Shown piece after piece: positions 22,470 to 36,758 of a stretch of DNA of 64,000 nt. Origin of the DNA: Macrothele yani (taxonomy: Eukaryota; Arthropoda; Arachnida; Araneae; Macrothelidae); the NCBI GenBank assembly GCA_039090855.1, contig CM077010.1, positions 48,192,905 through 48,256,904 of the forward strand. Direction: 5' to 3'. How positions within the stretch are numbered: position 1 is the stretch's first letter; every line of letters begins with the position of its first letter. Under the pieces are notes generated by a model. It searched no databases. It was not told where the DNA came from and saw nothing but the letters and a program-made list of their open reading frames with translations. The position numbers and the translations under genes were made by a program.

Positions 22470-23146
22470 TCCCATTACCTCAGAATATTTGTCCCCACAC
22501 TATCTTAACAACAGTTTACTTCACATTATGCATCTGCAACTTCAGTAAGGTTCCTGATGCAGCTACCCATAGTCACCTATTATCGACCTCACTTTTCACA
22601 GTGAAGCTCTGCATTGTAAACTTTGTATTGCATTTCCTTTAAGTTATATGGTAGTTCCTGTATCTTGGCATATGCATCATAAATATCATTAAAACTATGT
22701 TCTGCTATACCATATCAAATATGGCACTACAAGTGTATCAAGTGGAATGATCTCAGAAATTTTCATTCAAGTTTTACGGGTTTCAAGTTTAACTAATATC
22801 CAGGAAGTAACTATGTATATTGCTTTTCAGAATGAAAAATTTTCAGCCCCTTCTCTGATATTCTTGACAAATCTGTGAATAAATCTGGATTCAATAAGAC
22901 ATGTTTCCTGGCTGTGGTTCAAGAAATAAAAACTTTACGCAATCGAAAAACTATGTGTTATCTGACAAATAGTCAGCTGTTAGTGAATTTTTCAGTACAT
23001 GCAAGCAAATGATTTATTGAACGAAGGCAGATGTTGGCAAGAGGAAATGTAAAAAAACTTGTATCCTCTCCTATTGATATTGTAATTTCTGATAAATAAT
23101 CCACAGGATTTAGAAATAAGCAAAATAAATAAATAAGAATTTTATA
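22470..23146. other. no gene seen
   Basis: AT-rich spacer between two DNA transposons. No motif was recognised. Confidence 0.5.
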
Positions 23147-25311
23147 CAGTGTAACATGGTTAATTTGAAGCTGAAGGGACTACAAAAATTATTTGAATTA
23201 TCGACTAATTCGAATTAGGCAAGTTTGAATATGGGCACATTCAAAAATCACTTCAAGTACTGTAAAAAACAACATATTTATTCATAACACACAAAAAAGT
23301 ACAGTACGGTAAATTTACGTATTTTTTGTAAAAAAACGTGAAATTTTGGCCTGCTTCTTAGAATTTATGTTATGGGTAAGTGTAAATTCCTCAAGTTTAT
23401 CGAGTAAATGAAATAGAGAGTCACATTCTGCTGTCCCTCCACAAACTGCCTTAACTGTTGGAGGTGAAGCAAGGCCTCTACTGAATTTGGAAGGTGCTCT
23501 TCAAAAAGTTATCGACCTTCCACTTCTTCATCTGGAGATATACAGCTGGTCTTCTTATTCATAACATCAGCCACGATATCATCTGTGAGCTCACCACAAA
23601 TAGCTAAATTGTCATCAACGCTCACAAAAGCCTCACGCGGTGCATCACGGCCTGTGTCTTCCTAGTACTCTACAGTGGGTATGATCTCCTCACCACCATT
23701 ATCTTGATATAGTTGAGATTCATCATCGGGGTGCTGGAAGCCTGCTTTTCGGAAACAGTTGGCTATAGTTTCAGGTTTAACTTTTTGCCATGCACTGCGA
23801 GGCATACGACCAGCTTGTAGAAGGTTGATTTTGAAGCGATCTTGTGTATCCATACCTGATAGAATTTCTTGGACTACATGGCGTTCGTAGAAGTGCTTAA
23901 AATTTTTAATTAGACCCTGATCCATAGGTTGAACTACTGAAGTCATATTTGGCGGAAAGAACAAAACCTGTACATTTGCCAGCTGATGTATGGTGTTATG
24001 TGCTGTACAGTTGTCAATAAACAACAAGATCGTTCTGTTTTCTTTATGAATTTTTTTATTTATTTTTAGAAGCCATTTTTCAAAGACGTCACTCGTCATC
24101 CACGCTTTTTATTTGCTTCACATTCAAATGGCTTAGTTTTTACACTTTTGAAGCAGCGTGGATTAGCTGATTTGCCAATCGTTAATAAAGGAAGTTTCTC
24201 CGATCCATCCATATTAACTCCGACTAAAATCGTTACCCATTCCTTGCTAAGTTTTCCACCACTGCAGCGTTCACCTTTGAAGGCTAATGTTTTCTCTGGG
24301 GTACATTTGAAAAATAAACCTGTTTTGTCGACATTGAAAATGTCTTTAGGGGCTGTGTTCCCAATCATTTCTAACAGTTCTCCCTTCCACTAATTAGCTG
24401 CTTCCAGGTTAACATCTGCACTTTTCCCACAAATAGATTTAGAAGAAATGGCATTTCTTTCCTTAAATCCATCAAGCCAGACAGTACTGGCCTTAAAATT
24501 ATTTTTCCCCAATTTAGTGGCAAATTCTTCAGCTTTAGCTCTAATCAGGGTGCCACTTAGTGGAATGCTTTTACCACATGCCTACTTAAACCACTTTAAC
24601 ACGCTCTCAACAACATCAGGATTGTCCAGTCCTGTTACCTTTTTCCTTTCTCCACCACTATGCTGAGTCCCAAGAGTATTCAAATTTTTTTCCTTATTTT
24701 TTAGATAAGTGGATAACGCATAGGAGGAATCCCAAAGAGCTTTACAATCCCAGCCTTTTTTTTTAATCCCTTATCAATTTCATGAATAACTTCCGCCTTT
24801 TGAGCTAATGTCAATGTTTTGTACTCACCACGGGTTGGTTTACACCAAGACATGATCAAAAAACTTTTGTACAGCAGGTTACAGCACTACTCATAAACAC
24901 AAGCAGATATCAAAACAACCGGAGCAGCAAGTTACATTATTCATCTCGCATAAATGCGAACAAACTAAACAGTTACAGCCTACAGTGGAAGTGTTGTGAG
25001 CTTGACACCGGCTCGGTTCCCCTTCCCACCATTCTTAACCAGCTGCATGACAACAGCTATTGGCGCTTGTGACCTCGACCTCGTAACAAACATTTGGAAC
25101 TTCATCCAGAACAGTACTTACCAATTTTAAAAGGTAATTGTTGAAAATATGAGATTACAAAAATGGAATTTTCTTTGAATTAAACAAAAAAGGTTCGAAT
25201 TAAAGGGGTTTTTTAAACATTATTTATATAGAAAATTCAAGGGACCAAATGAAAAATTCGAATTAACCAAGAATTCGAATTAAAAACATTTGAATTAGAC
25301 AAGTTACACTG
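23147..25311 (-). mobile_element. Tigger/Jerky-like (pogo) element
   Basis: Ends CAGTGTAAC and GTTACACTG are flanked by TA (23145-23146, 25312-25313). GAATTaGnCAAGT-type subterminal repeats occur at both ends. It is 2165 bp long, with one transposase gene on the minus strand. Confidence 0.93.
23662..24854 (-). pseudogene. Tigger/Jerky-like transposase (HTH, CENPB-type, DDE_1)
   Basis: It starts at 24854 with MSWCKPTRGEYKTLTLAQKA, the HTH_psq/CENP-B N-terminal region, then KKKAGIVKLFGIP. The frame shifts at about 24720 and continues GTLIRAKAEEFATKLGKN (second DNA-binding domain) with stops. The DDE_1 domain is the best kept: DIFNVDKTGLFFKCTPEKTL (first Asp) and KEWVTILVGVNMDGSEKLPL in 24096-24368, then KENRTILLFIDNCTAHN (second Asp), FFPPNMTSVVQPMDQGLIKN (third Asp) and KPETIANCFRKAGF in 23662-24099. 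A stop or shift separates the two halves at about 24097. The acidic triad is intact but the reading frame has four or more breaks. Confidence 0.92.
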
Positions 25312-25313
25312 TA

Positions 25314-28300
25314 ATTAATATGAAGTTAAAATTTTGATCATTTTCCTCTTTCTAAAAAATTACTTTCATTAAGTTCTTAAATTGGTTGACCAGAAGTCAG
25401 CTAAAAGTTTGATTTTATTAAAATTTAGAAAAATGTGATGCACAAGCTAAAATTGATATAATTGTATTCAGGTAGTACATACCTGCCAAGTTCGGCAGTT
25501 TACCTGTAAAATTTCCAGAAATTCTATTGGTTTTACACTTATTTTACAGACTTGCATGTATTTCGGATTTCTGTTGTTGTTTCCAGGTTAGTGCAGTTTT
25601 GAGAGAAGAATAAGTAACCCCAATGACCTGTATATTCTGATTTCCCTGATCACAATTTCACACACTTCATTGTCCCCAAGCATCTGTGCTAGTAGCCTGT
25701 GTGCAGAAAGAACTGTAAAAATGCTGTACAAGTAAGATTGGCAATGACTGCTCAAAAAAGAGATATTGAGGCAGAAATGAAAAATATAAACCTAGCATAG
25801 TACTTAAAAATTGCATGTTTGAAAGAAATTCTACAACAAATTATGATCAAAACCTTGGTTAAAGTAAAAACTAACTGCAATTGCTGTAATTTAACAATTA
25901 CAAATGGAATGTTCATCTGTATATGTAGCCTAATGATAGCATACTAATCAGATAATTATGTATCGATTGCATTTTAATCAATACATTATTCAATTGAACA
26001 TATCGATTAAACATTCATTGCAGGGTTTTTTGTTGTTGTTTTTACTGATTTCAATTCTTGAAAGTTGGCAAATCTTTTATTTAAAAACATAAAATGCAAA
26101 ATTCAAAACTGTTAGTGTCTAAGCAAAAGAGCTGTAAATGAGAACTTTGTGGTCCTAGATATTTTTCGGAAATCGTTGTTTTGCTGCCAATGCGTTTCTG
26201 TTTTCAGAGCAAGTTTTACTTTGCCTCCCCCTCCCCCATCACTCTCTACCAATTAGAATAACTTGACCTTAATAAATTCATGACCTTTTCAGTCATTTTC
26301 ATAAGTTTAAGTTAATCAGTATAATTTCAATGTCTTCATTCTGTGTGAGAGTTGGGATTGGCAAATTAAAACAGCTTTCACTTGAAATACATCTGCAACC
26401 AAGAATAACAGGTGCCCAGTGCTCCCAGGACAAGTACTCTTCTGTTCTGCTGTCAGTTCTTGTGTTGAACTAATTGGTGGGCTGGTACATTTCATCTGGC
26501 TCATTAATTCCCTTTTGGTGGGGAAGAGAATTTGTAGTAATTGTTCATTTTGATTGCTTGCCAAGGGGCTGTTGGCCAAAATTCTTTCACATTTGTTACT
26601 GTTCTTCCTCCACATGATATTACTCTAAGGCAAAGCTGATCTCCTTGTATCCCTCCCCCTTTTTTCTTATCTTTCTTTCTTTTTTTTTTCTTTGTGAGAA
26701 AATCGCTACGCAAGTAAATTCTTCCCTACTCCCACTTTTGCATGCTTCTGCCAACATACTTATGGTTGTATTTAATCGTGGAAGACAGAATGGAATGCTC
26801 CAGATGTTTGAAACTAATAAAGGCTGTAGTGTTTATCTCATATTGTTTAAAAAAAATTTGCACCTAAACTAACATTTATTTTGTCATCTATTCCAGTTGC
26901 CATTCCATATAAATAAATTGTTTTTAGCAGACTGAAAACTTGCCTTTGTGTAAACTGTTTTTTAAAACAAGATGATTTAACCTGTCCCTCAACTATGTCC
27001 CATAACTCTGGCATCTGTTTTAGCTAACACAATTGAAAAGAGAATTCATGAGCACCTACTATCTGATCTGGAGTCATTGAGGCTTACTAGTAACTCTTAG
27101 TTGAGTTACTGTTAAGATATCAACCCACAACAAGTTTCATGAACTAACCATGTTTGCAAAATGGCTACGGTCAAGTTCAGTGGAACTGAAATTGTAGCAC
27201 GATGTTATAAGTGATATTTTGTTTCAGTCCTTCACTGAAACTGAAGTGAATTTCAGTACCATGTTTGTGATCTTGCATTGTATCATGGGCTCTCTTGCTT
27301 CATTTCTGATTGCAACATCTAGTTTTTTTTAGATGCACATTCTTATTCACTTTTCTTTAATGTAGTCTTGCATCAGTGATAAATTCTGTCACTTATTTTC
27401 CTTCTGGTAATCTGGTTGCAGTAATCCAGTTTGCCATTTTGCTGACAGTAGTACTCCACATGCATTTGATGTATTGGATTGTGCATGTTGTGCAAATGAG
27501 TTAGCAATTGCACTGCCATTTTGCCTTGTACTTGAACTGTTATATATTAAAACAATTTGTAATTGGGGTGATGATAACATTGTAGTTAATTTATGCAAAT
27601 CCTTGGGCGGTACTGTAAAAGCAACGGAAATCAAAATTATCCTTGTAGGCAATATGTTCCCTCTAAGCTGCACAGCGACTTAACTTCCCCCATGCAGTAC
27701 GCATTTTAGATTAAAATTCCCATATCCCTGATTAATTTTCATAAATCTAAAACCAATTACCTGCAAAAATAATAATAAAATAAAATTTGGGCTCTCAAAA
27801 GTCAAAACAACACTTTTCTTAAATGTCATTCGCCTCCTTCGAAGTTCATCTTATTATCCTCTTCATTCTCAAAGGCTTCTTGCAAAGTAGCCTTGTGCAA
27901 GCAGATAGTAAACATGAGAATGCAGATTAGTGATTTTCCCATGCTGAGAAAGAGGCAGATATTGAGCCTTTACTCAAAACAACACATCAGCACCAGCCAA
28001 TCACAGTAAACCATAACCAATTTCATTGTACTAACTAATGCACCCATGCTAGTTGGTGGAGGAAAAGCATTCCGGTCAGTTAAACTGCAAGCCGCTGGTA
28101 GAAGGGGCGATTTTTTTCCTTGAAAAGACTGTCAGATGAGAACAATTTTGCACTTGTTCTATTTGAACTAATTATTTTGCGTTTAGTTGTTATTTTGTTT
28201 CTTATTCTCCTTTGTATTTTGATATGCAAAGAAACTGTGTATTATACGTAAACATGCTTTTCCTAATTTCTAGCGTTTTTATTCTAGAAGTAAGTTTGAG

Positions 28301-28940
28301 CTTCTCACTTTTTATAAAATAAAATAAAAATTAATTAATGAAATGTTTTTTTCTTTTTTTATTTAAAATCAATTGCGGAAAGAACTGTGATAAAAATGTG
28401 GGAATTAGAAGAAATAAGGGTTCCAATCCAAATTCCAACTTCTACTACAGTACTAAGAGGAGCTGAGAAAATTAAAATGTTTGCCCAAGTGGTTTTGATG
28501 CCTGTACAGCTCATTAGGTTAGGCATGCATATTACCCATGGTCACTTACAGAGAATACTGCTTGTAGATCTGAATTTTTCTTCCTGTTTATCTTTGCTTG
28601 TGTTTCTTCTGTGGCTAACTTTGCTTTGAGAAAGCTAGGGCTTCAATTTTGAGCCAGACATTGTTTTTCTTCAGGATAGATTTTGATCTTATATGAAACA
28701 CAAGTTTATCCAGTCCTGAAGTGTGGAGGACTATTTCCAGATTCATGGTAGTGTGTCCATGTCAACATTAAACATTCTTCATGATGTGCAAAAAAGGATA
28801 TTTTACCTGATTAGCAATGTGACACTTACTGAATTTGTTCAGCCCATTACTTTTACAAGCAAGAGCTTAGTGGTATCTCTGTCTTTTATTTGTACTGCCA
28901 TGAGCACTGACTTCAAGAACTGTCAACCTTTGTTTCATAT
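25314..28940. other. long stretch without recognised genes
   Basis: No protein motif, tRNA or terminal-repeat pair was found. At 25478 there is a one-sided CATACCTGCCAAG terminus followed by repeated 'ttttac' words, like the elements at 4372 and 5490, without a matching right end. T-rich and CT-rich low-complexity tracts occur near 26640-26690. The open frame at 28387-28629 resembles nothing I know. Confidence 0.6.
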
Positions 28941-29266
28941 GTGAAAATCCTCCAAATACGTGGCGTCAGTGAATAAACAAAGACATCGCTCTTTCCACGT
29001 TTTACCAACACACTGCAACTGAAAAATTGTTATTCGACCACTGCTGGGGAATCGAACCCCTGATCTCTCGATATCTAGCCAAGCGCGTTAGCCTTTCACT
29101 GGTGTAAGGCTAATGCGCTCATATAGATATCGATATCGAGAGATCTGGAGTTCAATACCCCAGCAGTGGCCGAATAACAATTTTTCAGTTGCTGTGTGTT
29201 GGTAAAATGTGGAAAGAGTGATGTCTTTGTTTATTCACTGACGCCACGTATTTGGAGGATTTTCAC
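28941..29266. repeat. palindrome of two SINE-like units
   Basis: Arms of about 155-160 bp, from gtgaaaatcctcc at 28941 to ggaggattttcac at 29266, fold around about 29095-29106. Each arm contains a unit with a tRNA B-box-like element (GAATCGAACCCC in the left arm is the complement of GGGGTTCGATTC; the right arm has a decayed GAGTTCAATACCCC) and a shared tail with 'aacaatttttcagttgc'. The two units face each other head to head. Confidence 0.9.
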
Positions 29267-29429
29267 TTTGGAATCTCACCCTTTGGATTTAACTGCTATT
29301 ATTAATATATAGCCCAATACCGTTAATGCTCACCAGATGGAGACGTCTCAGTAGCTGAGCCCATCTTACATATTTATGATGTCAGAAGCTGACAGAAAAA
29401 CACACATAGTGCCGTGGATTGTTGGCCAT

Positions 29430-29570
29430 CGTGGTGTAAGACTAACGCGCTCGGCTAGATATAGAGAGATCTAGGGTTCGATTCCCCAGCAGTGGACAAA
29501 TAATACTTTTTCGGTTGCTGTGTGTTGGTAAAACGTGGAAAGAGCAATGTCTTTGTTTATTTTGTTTCAT
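29430..29570 (+). mobile_element. third copy of the SINE-like unit
   Basis: The sequence from GGTGTAAGACTAACGCGCTC through GGGTTCGATTCCCC to 'gtggaaagagcaatgtctttgtt' repeats the right arm of the adjacent palindrome. A- and B-box spacing is tRNA-like. There is no poly(A) tail. Confidence 0.75.
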
Positions 29571-30056
29571 ATCATGCAGTGTTCATGCTTCTTACCCATA
29601 ACTGCATAAGAAGCATGACTATTCAGCACCCATTTTATGTTTAGTTCAATCAGTGCTACACTAACCATATCAGCTTGTTTATTTGTACCACATTGAAGTT
29701 GTGGAATTCAGTAGCAGCTCATTTTTTGGCATGCAGGTGTGGCACAAAGATGGAATAAAAACCTAACCTACTAAAATGAGTCTCATATCTAAAATTGACA
29801 CATTAATACACTGCTAAAAGTAATTAGGGGATATTACAAAGTGTGCATAAAGTGACAGGAAAGCTGCAAGTCTGTGATGAAAGATCAACCTCCGAGTGGC
29901 ACATATTGAGAGCAAGAAGATAATTAGAACATGCAAATGAGCAGTGCTGAAGTATTTGCATGCTTTACTGAAGTACAGAGTGAACCAGCTATAAGTATCA
30001 TGCTTGCTAAGTCATTCTCATTCAGTAGGAAGTTACTGGTGTTTTTCAGTTAAAGT

Positions 30057-32056
30057 ATGTCTCAGCAACATGATTTGCCAGAATAAACAGCTTGGAGAGT
30101 ACTTGGAAGGGTGGAAGCTGTTGAGATACGGAAGATAGGGACAGAAATGGTTAAGTCTCAAAGCTTCTTCAGTAGAGTATGGAGGTATTTCCAGAAGACC
30201 TGGAACATTACAAAGAAGACCAGACCAGGTCAGGGTCAGCTAGCTTCAGCAATAGCACAAGACAACTAGTACTGTATATACTCGTGTATGGGTCAACTTT
30301 TTTTAATGAAATATTTAGGTCGAAATTAGGGGTCGAACTATACACGGAAAATCTGTTAGGTTGAAAACCAAAATTTTGATGCCTTATGGAAATGTGCATA
30401 CTTAGCCCTTTGCACCATCAGTTCATTTGCAGTTGTATATTTAGTCATTTTCTGGGTGTTACTGGTACAGGAGAAAATTATTGCTAAGAATTTTCTTGAT
30501 TTTATATGTACAAGTTTTTTTTTTTTTTTATTCCCTGATAGAAAAACTCATTTCGCAAGGATGTCTCAAAGTCCATTTTAGATCTGTCAATATGGCCTGG
30601 ACTGCCCAGCTGGTAAATGCTAAATCACCCAGAGGAAAGAAGTGAATGCGTCAGCCAGTAGTTTAAGTTGGTTGCACTGTGCCGTGACTTACGACCGTGC
30701 TCCATTCTCGACCGGGGGGGGGGAGACGGAAAAGGACATACTATTGCAAAAGGCGACTGCTACCCCTGCTTAGCGAAGGCGAAGAGAGGTGTGGCAATCT
30801 ACAGAACAGCGGCAACTTGATCAATGCATCCCGAAAATGAAAGTGTTAAAACTTGGCCGATCGCTCAGAATAACACCGCCATTGATAGTAAAAAAAGTGA
30901 ATTAGTTTAACCACCTACTTATGTTTGTTATGAAATTGAGTGTGCCCCGGCTCTAAAAATCAAACAAACAGTAACCTTTTTTGAAGACTAAGAGCGAGCA
31001 AAAAAAGGATTGTATCTTTACTGAAAGGGGCGATGTTTGGTTTTATCACTAAAGCCGATTGTTTGTCACAAACACGGTGGAGAAGGGGTATGAAACTTCA
31101 GAGTAGATAAACGACCTCTCTGTCAATCACACACTTGTACAACTCAGCAGTTCACCTACAGCTGTTTCGCTGCACAGGGTAGTGGGAGAAAATTTTATAG
31201 AACAAATAGTTGCGTGCAAACTTTAGTGTCCGCAATGCATCAAAATAAAGACTCATTTTAAATTTCGAAGAAATCCATTGAAAACTTCAAAAGTTACACA
31301 TTTATTTTTCACGGCATGCATATTCTTTACAGGTTGACATCAAGACCTATTTGCGCTTTCCAAATATGTTTCAGGAAGTTTTTTTTTTTTTTTTTTCTTT
31401 TTGAATAACGATGTGCTTGCCTTATGACGTTTGGTTGGTAAATGCATCACAATTCATTTGCTGCTGGAACAAATGCTTTACTCTCCATGAATGAAGTAAC
31501 TGCAGAAAACTTGCTCGCAAAAGGTGGGAAGGGGGGAGACCTATGTGCAAAGGTGGGTTCATAAATTGTTAAAATGTGTAACCTTCCCCTGAAAACTCTC
31601 TAACCAGGGTGGTGAGCCCTATAATCTTCCCAGAATTGTGCCTCAATTCCACCCACGTTTTGCGGGAAACTGCCGCAAGCAACATTGCTAGAGCTAGCTA
31701 CAACAGTAAATAGTAGGTTCACATTTCCGCATGCGGGGGCATCCTCGGAAAAGATTTTTTTTTTAATTTATGCACAAGATAGGTATGTATACAAAAACGG
31801 CAGATATTCACATAAAAATCGGGGGTCGACCTATACACGAGTATGTACGGTATTTAAGTTTACTAATTCATAGGAACTGCCAATTAAGTTCAACTAAACT
31901 GCAACATCTGCTTACTGCAACCATAGCATGATTCATATCCACACAGACCGTACACAATTGACTCCACCAAAAAGGACTGTATGCATGTTGACCGATGGTT
32001 TATTTGCCCTTCTATGCACATCATCTGAGAGCCTTCACAGAGCAAGCTTGCTGGAT
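30057..32056 (+). pseudogene. Tc1 transposase N-terminal remnant
   Basis: MSQQHDLPE, a stop, then TAWRVLGRVEAVEIRKIGTE and SQSFFSRVWRYFQKTWN form the N-terminal HTH of a Tc1 transposase. After the inserted element, ISTQTVHN and LHQKGLYAC with PMVYLPF give the second HTH and linker. Catalytic blocks are absent. Stops occur in every section. Confidence 0.65.
30272..31850. mobile_element. TA-flanked element with ACTCGTGTATrGGTC termini
   Basis: The ends are 23-bp inverted repeats containing TACTCGTGTATGGGTC on the left and GACCTATACACGAGTA on the right. TA flanks lie at 30270-30271 and 31851-31852. Its 1579 bp contain no transposase I can recognise. It is inserted in a Tc1 transposase, and TA target choice suggests a pogo, Tc1 or mariner class enzyme moved it. 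Confidence 0.85.
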
Positions 32057-32240
32057 CTCGATTTTCTTTGGGGGGGGGGGGGGAAGGTGATTAATCCACT
32101 TAAAATCCTGTCTTATTTGGGTAAAATTGGACCTTGATTGGGTGCATAAACTTTTTCAAAGGTTAGTTTAATAAAAATAAACGGAAAAGAGATAGGCCTA
32201 CTAAAAAGCCTACTTTGGAAGGGTATTTCTTATATATTAC

Positions 32241-33374
32241 CGTAATTTTTGTTGTATTTTCCGCAGACCATGAAATGCGCACAATTTTTTTTTTCTTTTG
32301 TATAATCTGCACTGCCGTATAATCCACAGATCGTGACATTCAGGAAAAAAACTGTATAATCCACACATCACAGATGTTGATCCAGAAGTGGAATTTCTGA
32401 CAGAAAAGTCGGTCACATAATGACCCAGAAGGAAAAAAAATTATCTTATTAAATAAATAAATTAGTTTTTAAAGGTTACTTTTTTTATATTTTATCACCG
32501 GACAAATAAAGCTCAGTGGCATGGAATCCATAGATCACACCCGAATGCAGCTCCAGAGTATTGCATTACACCTTGCCAATAATGAAACGCTGATAAAGAA
32601 AAAATCGTAGAAATACCGTATGTACTCGCATATTGAAAGATTTTGGAAGAAATCCTGCTTTCAGATTTGGGAGATCAGCTTATATGCAGTCCAGTAAAAA
32701 AAGGGCTCGCAAAATTTACTGACACATTTGTTTACATTTTAGACTGTGGCACAGTGGCTTTCCATGTATCACTGCACGATTGTTCTCTGACCTTCTGAAA
32801 ACTATCGCGCAGTGACACGATTGTATCCTCAACTGTGCTCCCCCCCCCCCTCCACTTTAAGTTTAAATTCGGCAGTGTAACTGAAACATTTATTTTTTGA
32901 AGACATCATGAATAGCAATGAAGGAAAAAATCAGCAGCAAAGATGTTGATATGTTGATCTGCGAAGGACGAACTCAACACAAGACACAGCACACGCGAGA
33001 TCTGAAAGAAGGCATGCACAGGTTCACGCAGTAAGTCCTGTACTTATGTTTTCATTGGCTGGTGGACAAAAGCACATGACATATCAGTCGGAGTTTCCCT
33101 CCTGATTAATACAGAACGATTCCTGCCATCTTTCCCAAGTTCTCCTTTCATTATGACACCCCTACCCTCCGCTCCATACAAACTCCTAAATTGAGAAAAA
33201 AATTCCAATGGAATTCCTTTTCCAATTACACCCGCTCTCCTGCACAATTACCTGCCAATTTTTTTAAAAATCAAAGGGCCATAACAACTTTTTTTTTATT
33301 GGCGTATAATCCACAGAACCTATATTTTAAACTTTTTTAGCAGACAATCAGCGTATTATACAACAAAAATTACG
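32241..33374. mobile_element. non-autonomous element with CGTAATTTTTGTTGTAT termini
   Basis: Perfect 17-bp inverted repeats lie at 32241-32257 and 33358-33374. 'cgtataatccaca'-like words occur near both ends. The paralogous R copy at about 55170 shows the empty site ('gcattacaaatatttc'). A duplication of 3-4 bp (tac) is possible but unclear. No coding region. A further TACTCGCATATTG terminus lies inside at about 32620. Confidence 0.85.
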
Positions 33375-33479
33375 ATACAAAGATTTCTTTCTAAATTTAA
33401 TGTTTTTTTTTTCCTTATATGCTCATCTGAAACTGGGAAATAAAATTTCCAAAAAAAACAATTGCACCATTATATTATA

Positions 33480-34775
<1,296 letters not shown>

Positions 34776-35145
34776 TACAAGCTTTAATTAGGCATAGTTA
34801 CTAAACTTAACTTATGACATAAGTTATTAAACAATGTGAGAACTATGGAATATATTTTTTTCATTTTATGGTAGTAATAAAGTATTTATTAATCTTGTCC
34901 TATCTATCTGATTAAGTATTCATGTGCTAAAGGATGGCATGAAAAAGGCATATTCTTATACCAGTCCTTTGGTTCGGTTCTAAAATGATAACATACTTTT
35001 ACTAATTTCTCTGCCTTGTCTTCTTCTAAGCAATTTCTCAGTTCCACACAAGACCATAAACTAAAAAAGACTTTCAGTTGAGACTGAACTTGGTGGGCAG
35101 CTTTTTAATGTGATTATTTTTAATCATATTAAAAATATTCATAAA

Positions 35146-35243
35146 AAAGTGGATTTTTAAAAATTTTGTGTGGATTTTTAAAAATTTTGTGTGGATTTTT
35201 AAAAGTTTTGTGTGGATTTTTAAAAGTTTTGTGTGGATTTTTA
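35146..35243. repeat. 21-bp tandem repeat, about 4.7 units
   Basis: The unit GTGGATTTTTAAAAATTTTGT is repeated with A/G variation in the last two copies, and the array ends at ...TTTTTAAACCC. On the minus strand the array is an open 7-residue repeat (KNPHKTF), with no sign that it is a real protein. Confidence 0.95.
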
Positions 35244-35795
35244 AACCCTGGCAGAGTGGGATGAAGACTATTGAGGTTGAGACACAAGTAGTAGTGTTTC
35301 ATTCTTTTCATGGATGAGTTGCGAGCTTGGCAGGTTTGTGACATTTTATTTGTATTATTTTATACTAAATTTATCCCAGAACAGTCCAGTGTCTGGTTAG
35401 AGTGCCCTTTTGTTTTTCTGCTTAACAGAGAACTTGATGCTGGGTGAGAAGCACAGCTAGTTCACACATCTTCCCTGAAGTGAAGTGAGTGAGTTATCTT
35501 CCACTGTGATTACTTATCAGTATACTTCTGTAGTGACACTTATTTATCTCTTATAGTTTCTATACTGTAGTGTAGAATTGTTTCAGTACAAAATAAAGTG
35601 TTGCATTTAAATGCATTGCACATGTAAATAAGAAACTTTTAAGTGTTAGACTTTGAAATTTGTGTTAGTATTACATTTGAAAAATGCATAATTTGGAGCA
35701 GGTATTTTTCTAAATAAGTACTGGCATTTTCAAGTTCTTAAGCAGCTACCATAATTTTTGTTTAGCTAGCTTAACCATTATTTGTGCTTTCTCAG

Positions 35796-35931
35796 AAAAG
35801 AAAAGAATGCTGAAGAAAGTGAAATGGGTACCTCTTCATGGAAATTTTATGATGCAGTTCACCAAGTCTTGGAGTTTCTTTCGACTAGTGATTCTTTTGA
35901 AATAAATGGTGAAAGAACGGTAAATGAAGAG
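35796..35931 (+). CDS. host gene exon B: Myb/SANT C-terminal extension
   Basis: The acceptor is TTTCTCAG|A and the donor GAG|gtatgt. The first base completes AG+A (Arg) from exon A, so the product reads ...NLSSMYR|KEKNAEESEMGTSSWKFYDA and VHQVLEFLSTSDSF, ending NGERTVNEE at phase 0. The SSWKFYD..H.VL segment is where Myb_DNA-bind_4 domains end (xxW.FYd.ld.vLg). This independent match confirms the link to exon A 21.6 kb upstream. There are no stops. Confidence 0.85.
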
Positions 35932-36758
35932 GTATGTACTTTTTTCATTGAGCAAGACTAGATTATCTCTGTGTAGTCTAGTTGAACACTTTACTTTCTT
36001 TCATGAACAAGTCCACATTATAGTTGTGTTTCACTACCACCAATTTTTTTTTTTGCTGAGTGAAAGCTTACAGAATCTACCAGAACTATGTTTCAGAATA
36101 TCCTGGAGTTGTTCATGATACATCAACTGAATCACCTTCAGCCTGAAATTGAGTTTTGACTCAGAGGTGCTCCACCACACTGGAGTGTTTCAATCCATTT
36201 TATCTTGGATAAAATATTCCTTGAGCAATGGATTGGACATGATTGTCTTTGGCAGTATTGCTTTCCCAATCACCAGACATAACCCAGTTGGATTTCTCCT
36301 TGACTTACATGAAGAACATTGTTTACCAGACACTAGTACCAAATGTGACAGTCCTACAAACCCAAATATTGGATGCAGTTGCCATCATTACCATGGATAT
36401 GATTGCTGATACATTGAGAGAAATTAATTATTAATTAGAGAAATGTCCTCAGTGCAATCAAGGGAGTACATGTTGGAAGTGTATCAATTATTGTAAAAAA
36501 ACAAACAAACAAAGTATGTCTTACTAATATATAAACTACTAGTTAATATACAATTTCATGTGTTATAAAATTTTTAAATAAATCTTTTTTGGATACTCAG
36601 TAATTTTTAAAAGTCCTTTTTAAAAACCCATTTACAAAAGTGACAAATAAGTTAACTAAAAATATCAAAATACTATTTTTATAGATTTCTCTAACATACT
36701 GAAAGTCCTGAGAAGGTTAGGGCTGCCTCCCTTGTGTGACCATATTATGTAAGCCATA
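35932..36758. other. intron sequence, no gene seen
   Basis: Intron B-C starts with gtatgt. The frames at 35924-36434 have no recognisable motif. AT-rich sequence continues up to the LINE. Confidence 0.5.

Larger units (their letters stand above)
29808..32060 (+). mobile_element. Tc1-like element remnant, interrupted
   Basis: It starts CACTGCTAAAAGTAATTAGG after TA (29806-29807). The transposase begins at about 30057 (MSQQHDLPE), resumes after the insertion 30272-31850 and breaks off near 32060, where repeat R begins. No right terminus was found. Confidence 0.7.

Noticed and set aside
27650..27680. 'gttccctctaagctg', similar to some hAT termini
   Set aside because: A single short match with no inverted partner and no target duplication.
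35924..36434. Overlapping open frames after exon B
   Set aside because: They lie downstream of a good splice donor and have no recognisable motif.
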